Shown here: positions 22,552-33,729 of the stretch, one piece after another | Numbering within the stretch: the first letter of the stretch is position 1 | Layout of the letters: every line of letters begins with the position of its first letter | Assembly (NCBI GenBank): GCA_020442915.1 | Contig: JAGRJD010000049.1 | Coordinates: forward strand, 1 to 57,589 | Direction of reading: 5' to 3' | Length of the DNA: 57,589 bases | Source: Thiothrix sp. | Lineage (GTDB): Bacteria > Pseudomonadota > Gammaproteobacteria > Thiotrichales > Thiotrichaceae | The notes under the pieces: generated by a model | Told to the model about the DNA's origin: nothing | Seen by the model: the letters and a program-made list of their open reading frames with translations, nothing else | The model's database searches: none | Made by a program: the position numbers and the translations under genes

Positions 22552-23988
22552 ATGAAACTCAACATCTTTGCCAAACTGTTCATGGCCATTCTGGTTGCCA
22601 CCATGGCCATGACCGTTTTCATGGTCATTTTCACCAACTGGAGTGTGCGTCAGGGATTTGCCGACTATCAGCACCAAGATGAACTGGACAAGCTGAATCA
22701 GCTGGCGGAGGTGCTGGCGGAAACCTACGCCCATCAGGGCAACTGGGATTTCCTGCTGAACGAGCCGGCAAACTGGCGTGCAGCCCTGACCCAGGTCGGT
22801 GAGGGGCGCAGTCTGGGGCGGCTGCCGGGGAATGACGAGCCTTTTGCACGTGTGGGTCAGGCCCTGTCACTGCGCTCCTTCGGCCTGCGCATCCGCCTGC
22901 TTGACCTCCAGGAAAACATCATTGCCGGTATGGCAGGTCATGCCGCAGAATTTGAACGCAGGCCGGTAACACTGGCCGGCCAGACTATCGGCTGGCTGGA
23001 GCTTCGGCGCCATAAACCCCAGAACAGCGAACAGGCCAGCCGCTTCATGGAACAGCAGGTGCGCAACATCTACCTGATCGCCCTGTTTGCTGCCGGTGTT
23101 TCGCTGCTGATCGCCGTCATTCTGGTGCGGCATCTGCTGCGCCCGGTCAAACACCTGACCGAAGGTGCCCAGGCCCTGTCACGTGGCAACTTCAATACCC
23201 TGATCCAGGTCAAGGCCGGTGATGAACTCGGGCAACTGGCACACCATTTCAACCAGCTGTCCCATTCGCTGCAGCGCAACCAGACCCTGCGCACCCAATG
23301 GATTGCCGATATTTCCCACGAGCTGCGCACGCCGATCGCCATCCTGCGCAGCGAAATCGAGGCCATGCTGGATGGTATCCGCAAACCGACCCTGGAACGT
23401 ATCAGTTCCCTGCACCATGATGTACTGGCCCTAGGCAAACTGGTGGATGACCTGTATCAGCTCTCGCTTTCCGATGCCGGCGAACTGGAACTGCCGGATG
23501 AGGATGTTGATCTGTGCACCGTGTTACAGGATGCCCTGGAGGCAGCTGAAACCCGGCTGCAGGAAAAATCCCTCCAGCTCGGGCGGCCTGCCTGTGACCA
23601 CCCCCTGATCATCCGCGGCGATGGCAAACGCCTGTTTCAGCTGTTCAGCAACCTGCTGGAAAACAGCTACCGTTATACGGACCCCGGTGGTCGGGTGGTG
23701 GTAGGCATCCACAGCACACCAGACAACAAACAGGCTGTCATCACCCTGGAAGACAGTGCCCCCGGTGTCCCGGATGAAGCCCTGCCACGCCTGTTCGAGC
23801 GCCTGTTCCGGGTCGATAAATCCAGAAGCCGGCTCATGGGCGGCTCAGGACTCGGACTCTCGATCAGCCGGAATATTGTCGAAGCTCATGGTGGTAAAAT
23901 AACCGCCGTCCATTCCAGGCTGGGTGGCCTGCTACTGCGCATGAGCTTCCCGCTGCGTACCCCTTCATCAAGTTCAAATGCAGATTGA
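22552..23988 (+). CDS. baeS: envelope-stress sensor histidine kinase, BaeS type
   Basis: This is a 478-residue inner-membrane sensor. TM1 spans about residues 5-25, followed by a periplasmic sensor loop, TM2 (IYLIALFAAGVSLLIAVIL) and HAMP. The HisKA box has the phospho-His in ADISHELRTPIAIL. The ATPase has the N-box LLENSYRYTDPGG and the G-box GGSGLGLSISRNIVEAHGG. The ATG at 22552 gives MKLNIFAKLF; the longer frame would overlap the upstream gene out of frame. It is followed directly by baeR. In E. coli, BaeSR responds to envelope damage and toxic compounds; the inducers here are unknown. Confidence 0.88.
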   Translation: MKLNIFAKLFMAILVATMAMTVFMVIFTNWSVRQGFADYQHQDELDKLNQLAEVLAETYAHQGNWDFLLNEPANWRAALTQVGEGRSLGRLPGNDEPFARVGQALSLRSFGLRIRLLDLQENIIAGMAGHAAEFERRPVTLAGQTIGWLELRRHKPQNSEQASRFMEQQVRNIYLIALFAAGVSLLIAVILVRHLLRPVKHLTEGAQALSRGNFNTLIQVKAGDELGQLAHHFNQLSHSLQRNQTLRTQWIADISHELRTPIAILRSEIEAMLDGIRKPTLERISSLHHDVLALGKLVDDLYQLSLSDAGELELPDEDVDLCTVLQDALEAAETRLQEKSLQLGRPACDHPLIIRGDGKRLFQLFSNLLENSYRYTDPGGRVVVGIHSTPDNKQAVITLEDSAPGVPDEALPRLFERLFRVDKSRSRLMGGSGLGLSISRNIVEAHGGKITAVHSRLGGLLLRMSFPLRTPSSSSNAD

Positions 23989-23999
23989 GGCTGAGACAC

Positions 24000-24683
24000 A
24001 TGGAGACGACCCGTCAATGCATTCTCATCGTTGAGGATGAACCCAAACTGGCCGAAGTCCTGCTGGAATACCTGCAGCAGTCCGGCTTCCGGGGCCACTG
24101 GCTGGACAACGGCAGGGAGGTCATCCCCTGGGTCAGAACCAATACGCCGGCCCTTGTTGTGCTGGACCTGATGCTGCCCGGCAGGGACGGGCTGGAAGTC
24201 TTCAAGGAGCTGCGTCAGTTTTCCGCCATACCGGTCATCATGGCCACTGCCAAGGTGGATGAGATCGACCGGCTCATGGGCCTGGAACTGGGAGCGGATG
24301 ACTATGTCTGCAAGCCCTACAGCCCGCGTGAACTGCTGGCACGGGTACGCAATATCCTGCGTCGTGCCAGCCTGTCACAGCAGGAAATCCTGAGTGCGAC
24401 CGGGGTGGAAACCGATCTGGAGCGCATGGAGGCGCGTCTTGATGGCCAGGGATTAAACCTCACACCCGTGGAATTTCGCCTGTTGCACCAGCTCGCCACC
24501 CACCCCGGCAAGGTTTTTTCCCGTACCCAGCTGATGGATTGCGTCTACGATGATCACCGGGTCGTGACCGACCGGGCCGTGGACAGCCACATCAAAAACC
24601 TGCGCCGCAAAATGGAGGCGGTACAGCCCGGATTTGAGGCCATCCGCTCCATTTACGGTGTCGGCTACAAGTTTGATGCCTGA
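24000..24683 (+). CDS. baeR: OmpR-family response regulator BaeR
   Basis: This 227-residue regulator has a receiver domain with acceptor Asp in LVVLDLMLPGRDG and Lys in CKPYSPREL. Its OmpR-type winged helix is very like BaeR: LTPVEFRLLHQL, then FSRTQLMDCVYDDHRVVTDR and SHIKNLRRKM. The ATG at 24000 gives METTRQCILIVEDEP. A TTG at 23985 is less likely. It starts 11 bp after the baeS stop and converges on the L,D-transpeptidase gene 29 bp away. Confidence 0.9.
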   Translation: METTRQCILIVEDEPKLAEVLLEYLQQSGFRGHWLDNGREVIPWVRTNTPALVVLDLMLPGRDGLEVFKELRQFSAIPVIMATAKVDEIDRLMGLELGADDYVCKPYSPRELLARVRNILRRASLSQQEILSATGVETDLERMEARLDGQGLNLTPVEFRLLHQLATHPGKVFSRTQLMDCVYDDHRVVTDRAVDSHIKNLRRKMEAVQPGFEAIRSIYGVGYKFDA

Positions 24684-24712
24684 GCATCGCCCACCCTGCA
24701 GAAACTCGCCGC

Positions 24713-25405
24713 TTACTGGCGCTGCCGGGCAACCACCACCAGCGTATCCACACCAACCCGGTCAAACAGCTCGACCACCGCCCGGTTACTCATGCGGATA
24801 CAGCCATGGGAGGCCGGTGCACCCAGCCGCCCTTCCTCATCGGTACCGTGGATATAGATATAGCGCGCGTAGGAGTCCACTTTCCCCCCCTTGTTCAGGC
24901 CCGGCTCCAGCCCGTCCAGCCATAAAATGCGGGTGGTTACATTGTCCTCGTTGCTGCGTGCGCCCGGCTCGGTCAGGATTCTGGCAACCCGCCCGGTATT
25001 CTGCCGGGCCCGAAAAATGGTTCCCAGCGGTGCAGCGTCACCGAATTTCCGTGCAACCCGGTGCACACCCAACGGCGTCTGATTACTGCCCTTGCGGCTG
25101 CCCAACCCGGCCTCGGCGGTAGAGATGGCCCACTCCCCGACAGCCTGTCCGTGCTCCAGCAGGATCAGTTTTTGCGCCGTGGCATCAATCAGAATCACCC
25201 GCTCGCTGGAATAGGAAGGGAAACGCCACTGCAGGTCCTGCAGGACCGGGGCAAAAGCAGCAGGGGCTGCCCGTGCCCCTGCTACCGGCCCCGGAACAGC
25301 TGATAACTGCAGATTGTCGGCCATGGCACCCTGCCCCAGACTAATCACTGTCCCTAAGATCAATGCCGACAGCCGTGGACAGGTTTTTCTCTTTTTGCTT
25401 GTCAT
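24713..25405 (-). CDS. L,D-transpeptidase (YkuD domain)
   Basis: This 230-residue exported protein has a Lys/Arg-rich signal peptide ([20 protein letters not shown] ... AMA). Its YkuD catalytic domain contains [21 protein letters not shown]; the Cys of SHGCIRM is the nucleophile. Such enzymes cross-link peptidoglycan or attach proteins to it. The start at 25405 has GGAGG about 10 bases upstream and lies 65 bp inside the 3' end of purF in another frame. A start further upstream would have no signal peptide at the N-terminus. Confidence 0.87.
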   Translation of the reverse strand: MTSKKRKTCPRLSALILGTVISLGQGAMADNLQLSAVPGPVAGARAAPAAFAPVLQDLQWRFPSYSSERVILIDATAQKLILLEHGQAVGEWAISTAEAGLGSRKGSNQTPLGVHRVARKFGDAAPLGTIFRARQNTGRVARILTEPGARSNEDNVTTRILWLDGLEPGLNKGGKVDSYARYIYIHGTDEEGRLGAPASHGCIRMSNRAVVELFDRVGVDTLVVVARQRQ

Positions 25406-26846
25406 TTCTGAGAGCCTCCAGTTCGATAAAATAATTATTGTCCTCTCCAGTAGCGTATTGCCCGGTGAACACCGAGCATTCAAAATGCTTCAGGCGTGGA
25501 TTTCCCTTGCGTACGCACTCAATCAGGTCAGGCAGTTCCAGATAAAACAGCCGGTCCACACCAATCGCATCGCCGACTTCGGCCTCGGTGCGCCCGTGCG
25601 CAATCAGCTCGGAAGCTGCCGGCATATCGATACCATAAATATTCGGATAGCGGATCGGCGGTGAGGCCGACGCAAAATAGACATTGCGTGCGCCGGAATC
25701 CCGAGCCATCTGCACGATTTCCTCTGAAGTGGTACCCCGGACAATCGAATCATCCACCAACAAGACATTTTTGCCTCTGAACTCAATATCCAGCGGGTTG
25801 AGCTTCTGCCGCACGGACTTCTTGCGCTGCTTCTGGCCCGGCATGATGAATGTCCGTCCGATATAGCGGTTTTTCATGAAGCCTTCCCGGTATGGGACAT
25901 TCAGGGTATTGGCAAGTTCCAGCGCGGAGGTGCGACTGGTATCCGGAATCGGCATGACCACTTCAATATTATGCGCCGGCCACTCGCGCCGGATACGGTC
26001 AGCCAGCTTGCGCCCCATACGCATGCGTGCCTTGTGCACATAAACATTGTCGATGATGGAATCGGGGCGGGCAAAATAGACGTACTCAAAAATACAGGTG
26101 TTGTACTGTGGATCACTGCTGCATTGCTGGGTGAAAACCTTGCCCTCGGTGGTGATGTAGATGGCCTCGCCCGGCTCAATGTCCCGCACCAGCCGGAACC
26201 CGAGTGCCGACAAGGCCACACTTTCGGAAGCCAGCATGTACTCCTTGCCCTGCGCGGTTTCTTTCACGCCATAGACCAGTGGCCGGATACCATGTGGATC
26301 CCGGAAACCGACCAGCCCGTCCCGTGTCAGCATGGCCACCACGGCATAGGCTCCCCGACAACGATGATGCACCCCCTTGACGGCTGCAAAAATGTCCACT
26401 GGCGTGACATGAAAGGCATCTTGGCGCAGCAGCTCCTGGGCAAACACATTCAGCAACACTTCGGAGTCCGACTCGGTATTGATATGCCGACGATCCTGCT
26501 GATACAGCTCCCGGCGCAAGGCCCGATCATTGGTGATATTACCGTTGTGAGCCAGTGAGATACCGTAGGGGCTGTTGACATAAAACGGCTGGGCCTCCGA
26601 CGAGGAGCTTGAGCCTGCGGTTGGATAACGCACATGACCGATTCCCATGGCTCCGATCAGGTTACGCATGTGTTCATCCAGGAACACTTCCTTGACCAGC
26701 CCGTTACCCCGGCGCAGATAGAGCTTGCGACCATCGCTGGTGACAATGCCGGCAGCATCCTGCCCCCGGTGCTGAAGGACTGTCAATCCGTCATACAAAG
26801 CCTGATTGACAGGCTCCTGCCCCACTATCCCGATTATTCCACACAT
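25341..26846 (-). CDS. purF: amidophosphoribosyltransferase
   Basis: This enzyme commits PRPP to purine synthesis by adding the amide nitrogen of glutamine. The start at 26846 gives MCGIIGIVG, so that Cys2 becomes the N-terminal nucleophile of the glutaminase domain after Met removal. The PRPP-binding loop [16 protein letters not shown] lies in the C-terminal phosphoribosyltransferase half. The length is 501 residues. The in-frame extension upstream to 26972 has no family pattern. It lies downstream of cvpA, a conserved pairing, and its end overlaps the L,D-transpeptidase gene. Confidence 0.97.
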   Translation of the reverse strand: MCGIIGIVGQEPVNQALYDGLTVLQHRGQDAAGIVTSDGRKLYLRRGNGLVKEVFLDEHMRNLIGAMGIGHVRYPTAGSSSSSEAQPFYVNSPYGISLAHNGNITNDRALRRELYQQDRRHINTESDSEVLLNVFAQELLRQDAFHVTPVDIFAAVKGVHHRCRGAYAVVAMLTRDGLVGFRDPHGIRPLVYGVKETAQGKEYMLASESVALSALGFRLVRDIEPGEAIYITTEGKVFTQQCSSDPQYNTCIFEYVYFARPDSIIDNVYVHKARMRMGRKLADRIRREWPAHNIEVVMPIPDTSRTSALELANTLNVPYREGFMKNRYIGRTFIMPGQKQRKKSVRQKLNPLDIEFRGKNVLLVDDSIVRGTTSEEIVQMARDSGARNVYFASASPPIRYPNIYGIDMPAASELIAHGRTEAEVGDAIGVDRLFYLELPDLIECVRKGNPRLKHFECSVFTGQYATGEDNNYFIELEALRNDKQKEKNLSTAVGIDLRDSD

Positions 26847-26981
26847 ACCCAACCTGACCAGGAACCAAAACGGGCATTCTACCCCTGTCTGCAGCAAACA
26901 GCCACGGCAGCAATGCGATTCGAGACAGTGTGGAGACAGTACAAGAACAAGCAGGATCAGGCTGGCCAGCACGGAGCCAGC

Positions 26982-27491
26982 CTACAACGGCTCCCGCCCC
27001 AGATAACCGGACACATCAGCCGGAATTTGTGCCTTCAGACGGGCTGCCCCCTGTTCAAACCAGGGCATCAGCCGGGATTCCTTCCACCAGGATTGTGCGG
27101 GATAAGGCGTAAGATCAGCCAGAATCACCAGCAGTGTTACGATGAGAAAGGCGCGGATCAGGCCGAACAGGCCGCCCAGAAAATAATCCACGCCCCCCAG
27201 GCCGATTGAACTGACCGCTGAAGTCAGCAGGAAATTGACAATGGAGCCGATCACCAGCACACCAAAAAAGATGATGGCGGCTGACAGACCAAGCCGGGCC
27301 ACCTCGCTCTGCAGATCAAATGGCAGCATCTGGGCCAGCGGCTTGAAATAATAGATGACAAAGGCAAATGCGGCTACCCAGGTTGCTAGGGAAATGGCTT
27401 CCCTGACAAACCCCCGGACCAGACCGATAATGAAAGAAAGCAGCACCAGTATCAGTATGCCGGCATCCAGCAGGGTAGCGGTCATTTGCAT
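26982..27491 (-). CDS. cvpA: CvpA family membrane protein
   Basis: This 169-residue inner-membrane protein has four hydrophobic helices. In E. coli it is named for colicin V production and sits just ahead of purF, as here; later work links it to envelope stress resistance. The conserved pattern IIGLVRGFVREAISLATWVAAF is near the N-terminus. It lies 19 bp after the SPOR gene and 135 bp before purF. Confidence 0.92.
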   Translation of the reverse strand: MQMTATLLDAGILILVLLSFIIGLVRGFVREAISLATWVAAFAFVIYYFKPLAQMLPFDLQSEVARLGLSAAIIFFGVLVIGSIVNFLLTSAVSSIGLGGVDYFLGGLFGLIRAFLIVTLLVILADLTPYPAQSWWKESRLMPWFEQGAARLKAQIPADVSGYLGREPL

Positions 27492-27510
27492 GCTTCAGGG
27501 CAACCCGGTT

Positions 27511-28677
27511 TCAGTTATTGCGCGTTACAAAACTGTTCTGCACATACTGGTTCCGGGTATAACGCGCCTTGAGGCGGTTCTGTACGGCAACAGCGGCGTT
27601 ACGCTGTGGGTAACTGCCAATCCGCACCCGGTAAACGGTCTTGCCATTGACACTGGCCTTGACCACAAAAGTCGGATAACCATCTTCGGCAATGGACTTG
27701 CGCACGGTCTCCGCCTTGCTGGCACTGGAAGCAGCCAGCACCTGGATGGCGTAACCGGAACCACTGTCAGCTACGGCAGCGGCACTGTCTGCGGTGGACG
27801 CTGAAGCAGCGCTGCCGGAAGAAACACTGGTACTACCAGAAGAAGCACTGCTGGTGGATGAACGTGAAGAGGCTGCAGTCTGGGTCCGGGGAGCCGGAAC
27901 CGGCTTTTCATTCACCAGCGTCGGATTGGTGGTCCTGCCGGATGACGACCCGGTGGAACCGGTATCCGCAACAATTTTTTCACTGGGTGCCAGCTGGGGC
28001 TCCTGCCGGGTGGCAGCCACTTGCTGCCCGGCTTCACTTTCCACCGCAGCTTCAGCCTTGGCAGCTTCCTCCACAACAGCGGCTTCGGCAGTCCGGGCAG
28101 CCTGGGCGACATCATCAGCCACCGCCTGCTCCACGGTTCCGGTACCATCCGTTTTGCCGGCATCCGCAGCAACAACCTCACTACCGCTGCCCATACTGCC
28201 GGTTCCGGCCTTGATTTCACCGTTTTCGACGATGACCCGCTGTTCGGTCTTGCTGCCGGAATCCCGGATCTGGAACCCGGTACTCTCATCGGTCCTGCCG
28301 GCCACCATACTGCCTTCATCCGTACCGGCTGCCGCCTTTCCCTCACCCCCGGCCACTGTGGCTGTACCGGCATCCGGTGCCTGCTGCTGGCTGTCAGCAC
28401 CCATGGTGTAAGGTGCTTCCTGTGCCGTCGGCTCCTGCTGTGCGGCCTGACCGGTATCAGCAAGTTGCTGCGCAGCTGCGCCATCCACATTCTGGCCGTC
28501 CTGATTCACGCCTGGAAAACCGAGAATGGGCTCTGCAGTCTGGGTCTGCTGGGCGATAAGCTCCTGCTCCTGAACCGATCTGTTTTTGCCTTTCAGCAAC
28601 CATGCCAACAACAATGCGGCAATCAAGACCAGTACGACTGCACCGATCATGCGTTTGGTAGTTGACTTATTATCCAT
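27511..28677 (-). CDS. SPOR-domain cell-division protein, DedD-like
   Basis: This is a 388-residue single-pass membrane protein. Residues 1-11 are cytoplasmic, 12-29 form the transmembrane helix (IGAVVLVLIAALLLAWLL), and a long Ala/Glu/Ser-rich low-complexity periplasmic linker follows. A C-terminal SPOR domain (about 308-385) includes YAIQVLAASSASKAETVRKS and TVYRVRIGSYPQRNAAVAVQ. SPOR domains bind denuded glycan strands at the division septum. Its place between folC and cvpA is that of dedD. The linker is longer than in E. coli DedD (220 residues). Confidence 0.85.
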   Translation of the reverse strand: MDNKSTTKRMIGAVVLVLIAALLLAWLLKGKNRSVQEQELIAQQTQTAEPILGFPGVNQDGQNVDGAAAQQLADTGQAAQQEPTAQEAPYTMGADSQQQAPDAGTATVAGGEGKAAAGTDEGSMVAGRTDESTGFQIRDSGSKTEQRVIVENGEIKAGTGSMGSGSEVVAADAGKTDGTGTVEQAVADDVAQAARTAEAAVVEEAAKAEAAVESEAGQQVAATRQEPQLAPSEKIVADTGSTGSSSGRTTNPTLVNEKPVPAPRTQTAASSRSSTSSASSGSTSVSSGSAASASTADSAAAVADSGSGYAIQVLAASSASKAETVRKSIAEDGYPTFVVKASVNGKTVYRVRIGSYPQRNAAVAVQNRLKARYTRNQYVQNSFVTRNN

Positions 28678-28732
28678 TTTCCCGATACTCCTTTAGAAAC
28701 ATTAGCTTGTGAGGAACAAGCTCCAAAATCAC

Positions 28733-30007
28733 TTAAGAAATGACCTCTAACATACTGGATACTACCAGAAAAGAGCCGAATACTACTAGTCTGTCATCGT
28801 GATTTAGTCGGGGATTCAAACCCGCCCAGGCATGTTTAAAATCCAGCCATGGCACGGCATGGTCAACCGACAACTGGAGCATGACCTCCCTCAGTTTTTC
28901 CAACGATGCCCCCCGCTTTTCCAGCAGGGGAAAATAATGCCACTCATCAACCAGTGGCAATAACGGACGCACAACCCCGACAATATCCTTGTCACCCAGC
29001 ATGGAAAACAGCGCCAAGGTCCGCCCCCCGATTGTATGGCTTTTCAACCATTCCGCCAGCTTTTCTGCCGCATGGGGATTATGAGCCACATCAATCCAGA
29101 TGTCCGGGGCATTGTGTATTTTTTGTAACCGCCCGGTCAGGCGGGCCTGCCCTATCCCCTGCACGACCGCCCTGTATCCCGGCATCGGCAAACGCTCACC
29201 CAGCTGAGACAGGGCAACCAGGCTGTGAGCCACATTCAGGCATTGGGCCGTACCCCCGATGGCAGGCCGGGGCATATCCCGCCAGTCGGTCACTTTGCCA
29301 TCCTGCTCCAGCACCACTGAAAACGTCACGGCATCCGCTCCTGGCTCCACCCGGAAATCCCGTCCGTACTGCAATAACGGGGCAGGAAGCGTTGCCGCCA
29401 CCCGAGCGATACTCAGGGGAGGATCGGGATCACCACAGACCATGGGCCGCCCTGCACGAGCGATACCGCCCTTCTCCCAGCCGATGACCTCCCGATCATC
29501 ACCCAGCCAGTCCACATGATCAATCCCGATGGCGGTAATGACCGCCACATCGGCGTCCCAGAGGTTGGTGGCATCCAGTCGCCCCCCCAGCCCCACCTCC
29601 AGGACAATGGCTTCCACCGCATGCTGACGGAAAACCCGCATGGCCGCCAGGGTCCCGAACTCGAAATAGGTCAGGGATACCCCCTGCCGCACCGCTTCAA
29701 TGGCCTCGAATGCCGCCACAATATCGGTATCCGTGACCGGCACCCCATCCACGGCAATGCGCTCGTTATAGCTCCGGATATGCGGTGAAGTATAGGCACC
29801 TACCCGATAGCCCGCCGCCTGCAGGATGGAGGCCAGCACGGTCACGGTTGAACCCTTGCCATTGGTGCCGGCCACCGTGATCAGTGGCACATGGATGGCA
29901 AGCAGCCCCATCCGCGCCGCCACCTCCCGGATACGCTCCAGTCCCAGATCAATGGCGGTCAGGTGCAGGGACTCCTGCCATGTCAGCCAGTCCTGTAGTG
30001 TTTTCAC
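28733..30007 (-). CDS. folC: dihydrofolate/folylpolyglutamate synthase
   Basis: This enzyme adds glutamate to dihydropteroate and extends the folate polyglutamate tail. The 424-residue protein has the Mur-ligase-type P-loop [14 protein letters not shown] near residue 45-58, the downstream [13 protein letters not shown], and the conserved [12 protein letters not shown]. The last 4 bp of its frame overlap accD (ATGA-type coupling at 30004-30007). Confidence 0.96.
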   Translation of the reverse strand: MKTLQDWLTWQESLHLTAIDLGLERIREVAARMGLLAIHVPLITVAGTNGKGSTVTVLASILQAAGYRVGAYTSPHIRSYNERIAVDGVPVTDTDIVAAFEAIEAVRQGVSLTYFEFGTLAAMRVFRQHAVEAIVLEVGLGGRLDATNLWDADVAVITAIGIDHVDWLGDDREVIGWEKGGIARAGRPMVCGDPDPPLSIARVAATLPAPLLQYGRDFRVEPGADAVTFSVVLEQDGKVTDWRDMPRPAIGGTAQCLNVAHSLVALSQLGERLPMPGYRAVVQGIGQARLTGRLQKIHNAPDIWIDVAHNPHAAEKLAEWLKSHTIGGRTLALFSMLGDKDIVGVVRPLLPLVDEWHYFPLLEKRGASLEKLREVMLQLSVDHAVPWLDFKHAWAGLNPRLNHDDRLVVFGSFLVVSSMLEVIS

Positions 30008-30963
30008 GTTTTCTCAACAGGCTCCGTCACGGTGGCGGCTGCCGGTGGCTCTTCCTGTGGCTGGTTTTCAGGCTCCGGCCCGGTCTCGGAAACCGGGATT
30101 ACCGGACCGGGCCGGTGTGTCAGCAGGGACAGCAGGTTCACAATGGTCTCCCGCATCTGGTTGCGATGCACAATCAGATCGATTGCCCCCTTTTCCAGCA
30201 GAAATTCACTGCGCTGAAACCCGTCCGGCAGCTTCTCCCGCACGGTCTGCTCAATCACCCGCGGTCCGGCAAACCCGATCAGGGCCCTGGGCTCGGCAAT
30301 CTGGATGTCACCCAGCATGGCAAAACTGGCGGAAACGCCCCCCATGGTCGGATCGGTGAGCACCGAAACAAACGGCACCCGCTGTGCCGACAAGCGCGTC
30401 AGAATGGCACTGGTCTTGGCCATCTGCATGAGCGAAAACAGGGCCTCCTGCATGCGTGCCCCACCACTGGCCGCAAAACATACATACGGAATACCCGCCT
30501 CCAGTGCCGCCATGGCACCCCGCACAAAACGCTCCCCGACCACCGACCCCATGGAGCCCCCCATAAACCGGAAATCAAAGGCGGCAGCCACCAGCGGCAG
30601 GCCATAGACCGTCCCTTTCATCACGATCAGGGCATCCTTCTCCCCGGTCTCCTTCTGGGCCGCTGCCAGACGATCGCGGTATTTTCTGGTATCACGGAAC
30701 TTGAGCACATCGGTCGGCACCACATCCGCGCCGATTTCCTCACGCCCGTCCTCATCCAGAAAAATCTCCAGCCGCCGCCGTCCGTAAATACGCATATGGT
30801 GCTGGCATTTGGGACAGACTTCATTGTTGCGCTCCAGCTCGGAGCGATATAACACAGACTGACACACCGGGCACTGGTGCCACAAGCCTTCCGGAATCGA
30901 CTTCTTCTGGGTGGTTTTTTCAGTGCGGATCCGTGACGGCAGCAGTTTCTCAAACCAGCTCAT
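30004..30963 (-). CDS. accD: acetyl-CoA carboxylase carboxyltransferase beta subunit
   Basis: AccD forms the carboxyltransferase half with AccA and makes malonyl-CoA for fatty-acid synthesis. The zinc ribbon has Cys31, Cys34, Cys50 and Cys53. The crotonase-fold core shows [20 protein letters not shown] and [15 protein letters not shown]. The 319-residue length includes a Glu/Pro-rich tail. It overlaps both trpA and folC by 4 bp, so the three are translationally coupled. Confidence 0.97.
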   Translation of the reverse strand: MSWFEKLLPSRIRTEKTTQKKSIPEGLWHQCPVCQSVLYRSELERNNEVCPKCQHHMRIYGRRRLEIFLDEDGREEIGADVVPTDVLKFRDTRKYRDRLAAAQKETGEKDALIVMKGTVYGLPLVAAAFDFRFMGGSMGSVVGERFVRGAMAALEAGIPYVCFAASGGARMQEALFSLMQMAKTSAILTRLSAQRVPFVSVLTDPTMGGVSASFAMLGDIQIAEPRALIGFAGPRVIEQTVREKLPDGFQRSEFLLEKGAIDLIVHRNQMRETIVNLLSLLTHRPGPVIPVSETGPEPENQPQEEPPAAATVTEPVEKT

Positions 30964-31769
30964 ACGGGTGCATCCATGGCTGTGCGCATTTCAGCCAGCA
31001 AGGTACCAACCTGATCCAGAATCCGTTCGGACTCGGACGGATGGGCGGCAATCAGATTGATCAGGGCACTGCCCACGACCACCGCATCGGCCACCCGGCT
31101 CACACTGGCCGCCGCCCCGGCATTCTTGATACCGAAACCCACACCCAGCGGCAAATCAGTCAGCGTGCGGATATGGCGAACCCGGGCAGCAACAGCGGTA
31201 CTGTCGATATTGCCGGCACCGGTGACACCCTTTAACGAAACATAGTAGAGATAACCGGAACCCACCTCGGCGATCTTGCGCATTCGGGCATCGGTGGTGG
31301 TCGGGGCCAGCAGGAAAATGAGGTCCAGCCCATGGGCACGGAAAACATCTGCGACCCCGTCACACTCCTCGGGTGGCAGGTCCACAATCAGCACCCCATC
31401 CACACCGGCAGCCTGAGCCCGGCGGGCAAAGGGTTCATATCCCATGATCTCGACCGGATTCAGGTAGCCCATCAGCACCACCGGAGTCTGCTGATCCTCC
31501 CTGCGGAACGCCGCCACCATGTCCAGCACGTCACCCAGACTGGTGCCATGCGCCAGCGCCCGCTCGCAGGCCAGCTGGATCACCGGCCCATCCGCCATGG
31601 GATCGGAAAACGGCACCCCCAGTTCAATCAGGCTGGCCCCGGCTGCGACCATGCGGTGCATCAGTGGCACGGTCAGCTCCCGGTTCGGATCACCGGCGGT
31701 GACATAGGGAATCAGGGCCTTGCCACCGGCAGCCTGCAGCTGCTCAAAACAGTGTTGGATACGGCTCAT
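30960..31769 (-). CDS. trpA: tryptophan synthase alpha subunit
   Basis: This subunit cleaves indole-3-glycerol phosphate and passes indole to TrpB. In the 269-residue TIM barrel the catalytic pair is Glu49 ([11 protein letters not shown]) and Asp60 (MADGPVIQ). The phosphate loop [10 protein letters not shown] is also present. Overlaps of 4 bp with trpB upstream and accD downstream indicate coupled translation. Confidence 0.97.
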   Translation of the reverse strand: MSRIQHCFEQLQAAGGKALIPYVTAGDPNRELTVPLMHRMVAAGASLIELGVPFSDPMADGPVIQLACERALAHGTSLGDVLDMVAAFRREDQQTPVVLMGYLNPVEIMGYEPFARRAQAAGVDGVLIVDLPPEECDGVADVFRAHGLDLIFLLAPTTTDARMRKIAEVGSGYLYYVSLKGVTGAGNIDSTAVAARVRHIRTLTDLPLGVGFGIKNAGAAASVSRVADAVVVGSALINLIAAHPSESERILDQVGTLLAEMRTAMDAPV

Positions 31770-32965
31770 AGCACAATCCCTTCCAGTCCGGCGATGGTAT
31801 TGATGTCCTTGTCGCCCCGCCCGGACAGGTTGACGATGATGATCCGGTCCTGTCCCATGGTCGGCGCCAGCTTTTTGGCATAAGCCAGTGCATGACTGCT
31901 TTCCAGGGCCGGAATAATGCCCTCGGTGCGGGTAATGGCATGGAAACCGTCCAATGCCTCCCGGTCATCCACCGCGACATAACAGGCCCGGCCAATGTCC
32001 TTGAGCCAGGCATGCTCGGGACCGACACCGGGGTAGTCCAGACCGGCAGAAACCGAGTGAGTTTCAATGATCTGGCCATTCTCATCCTCCATCAGGTAGG
32101 TGCGGTTGCCATGCAGCACCCCAGGACGTCCGGCTGTCAACGGCGCGGCGTGACGCCCGGTCGCAATCCCGTCCCCGCCTGCCTCCACGCCATACATGGC
32201 CACCCCCTCATCGGCCAGGAAGGGGTGAAACAGGCCGATGGCATTCGAGCCACCACCGACACAGGCCACCAGTGCATCCGGCAGCCGCCCTTCCGCCTCC
32301 AGAATCTGCGCCCGCGCCTCGCGCCCGATCACGGACTGGAAATCGCGCACCAGCATCGGATACGGATGCGGGCCGGCAACCGTGCCAATAATATAGAAGG
32401 TATTGTCCACATTCGTGACCCAGTCACGCATGGCTTCGTTCAGGGCATCCTTGAGGGTGCGCGAGCCGGAAGTCACCGGCACCACCTGCGCCCCCAGCAG
32501 TTTCATGCGATAGACATTCGGGGCCTGGCGCTGAATATCCTCGGCCCCCATGTACACCACGCATTCCAGCCCCAGCCGCGCCGCGATGGTGGCGGAAGCC
32601 ACGCCATGCTGGCCGGCCCCGGTTTCGGCGATAATGCGGGTTTTTCCCATGTGCCGGGCCAGCAGGGCCTGACCGATGGTGTTGTTGACCTTGTGCGCTC
32701 CGGTATGGTTCAGGTCTTCACGCTTGAGGTAGATTCTGGCTCCGCCCAGCTGCTCCGACCAGCGCCGGGCATAGTACAGCGGACTGGGACGCCCGACATA
32801 ATGCTTGAGGTCATGGTCAAACTCGGCCTGAAACGCCGGTTCCTGCTTCAGGTGCTGATAGGCATCCGTCAGCTGTTCCAGGGCATCCATCAGGGTCTCG
32901 GCGACAAAACGCCCCCCGTAACGCCCGAAATGCCCGCGGGCATCCGGGAAAGCCCCCCAATCCAT
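31766..32965 (-). CDS. trpB: tryptophan synthase beta subunit
   Basis: This PLP enzyme joins indole and serine to give tryptophan. From the ATG at 32965 ([20 protein letters not shown]) it is 399 residues, the family length. The PLP lysine is Lys92 in [11 protein letters not shown], and the phosphate-binding loop is [12 protein letters not shown]. An upstream extension to 33076 only reads through trpF in another frame. The ATG starts one base after the trpF stop codon. Confidence 0.97.
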   Translation of the reverse strand: MDWGAFPDARGHFGRYGGRFVAETLMDALEQLTDAYQHLKQEPAFQAEFDHDLKHYVGRPSPLYYARRWSEQLGGARIYLKREDLNHTGAHKVNNTIGQALLARHMGKTRIIAETGAGQHGVASATIAARLGLECVVYMGAEDIQRQAPNVYRMKLLGAQVVPVTSGSRTLKDALNEAMRDWVTNVDNTFYIIGTVAGPHPYPMLVRDFQSVIGREARAQILEAEGRLPDALVACVGGGSNAIGLFHPFLADEGVAMYGVEAGGDGIATGRHAAPLTAGRPGVLHGNRTYLMEDENGQIIETHSVSAGLDYPGVGPEHAWLKDIGRACYVAVDDREALDGFHAITRTEGIIPALESSHALAYAKKLAPTMGQDRIIIVNLSGRGDKDINTIAGLEGIVL

Positions 32966-32966
32966 T

Positions 32967-33614
32967 TCACTCGTCTTCACATTCAACGTTTCTGACCTCT
33001 CGCATAAAGGCTTCAATCCTGAGCCTGTCCTTGATGCCGGGACGTGCCTCCACGCCGCTGCTGACATCGACAGCATAAATCCGGGTCATCCGGATGGCCT
33101 GCGCCACATTTTCCGGTCGCAACCCGCCGGCCAGCACCAGTGGTCGGGGGAACCCCTGAGGTACCTGCGTCCAGTCAAGGGTTTTTCCGGTTCCACCCGC
33201 CTGCCCCGGTGCATGGCTGTCAATCAGAAAACCCCTGGCATCCACATGATGCTGTGCACAGGCCAGCAGTTCCGCCGGTACGGCATCCACCCCCTGCACA
33301 CCGGCGGCCTTGATGTAGGGCAAACCAAAAGACGAACAGAAAGACGGGGGTTCCGAGCCGTGAAACTGCAGCAGGTCCAATGGTACCGCAGCCAGCACAC
33401 TGCTGACAAAATCCCTGTCCACATTCATGAACAGGCCGGTACAGGTGACAAAAGGCGGTAGACTGCGGGCGATCATGGCGGCCTGCTCCGGCGTCACATA
33501 ACGTGCACTTTTGGCATAAAACACCAGCCCGATGGCATCCACACCGGCAGCACAGGCAAAGGCCGCATCCTCCACCGATGTAATTCCGCAGACCTTGACC
33601 CGGCAACGGTGCAT
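32967..33614 (-). CDS. trpF: phosphoribosylanthranilate isomerase
   Basis: This is the third step of tryptophan synthesis, a 215-residue TIM barrel. The start at 33614 gives [17 protein letters not shown], which carries the catalytic Cys of KVCGIT; the general-acid Asp is in [15 protein letters not shown]. It heads the trpFBA-accD-folC run. The gap to the next gene upstream, the MoxR ATPase, is 115 bp, so it may have its own promoter. Confidence 0.95.
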   Translation of the reverse strand: MHRCRVKVCGITSVEDAAFACAAGVDAIGLVFYAKSARYVTPEQAAMIARSLPPFVTCTGLFMNVDRDFVSSVLAAVPLDLLQFHGSEPPSFCSSFGLPYIKAAGVQGVDAVPAELLACAQHHVDARGFLIDSHAPGQAGGTGKTLDWTQVPQGFPRPLVLAGGLRPENVAQAIRMTRIYAVDVSSGVEARPGIKDRLRIEAFMREVRNVECEDE

Positions 33615-33729
33615 GCAAACTCCCACCAACAGCTATTCCGGAAAGCTACAGTACCACAGCGCAGGCAGGCGGGTGAATATCGGATTCAGACCGGGAAGTC
33701 ATGCCTGCCAGGCCGCGCACCGCATTACC

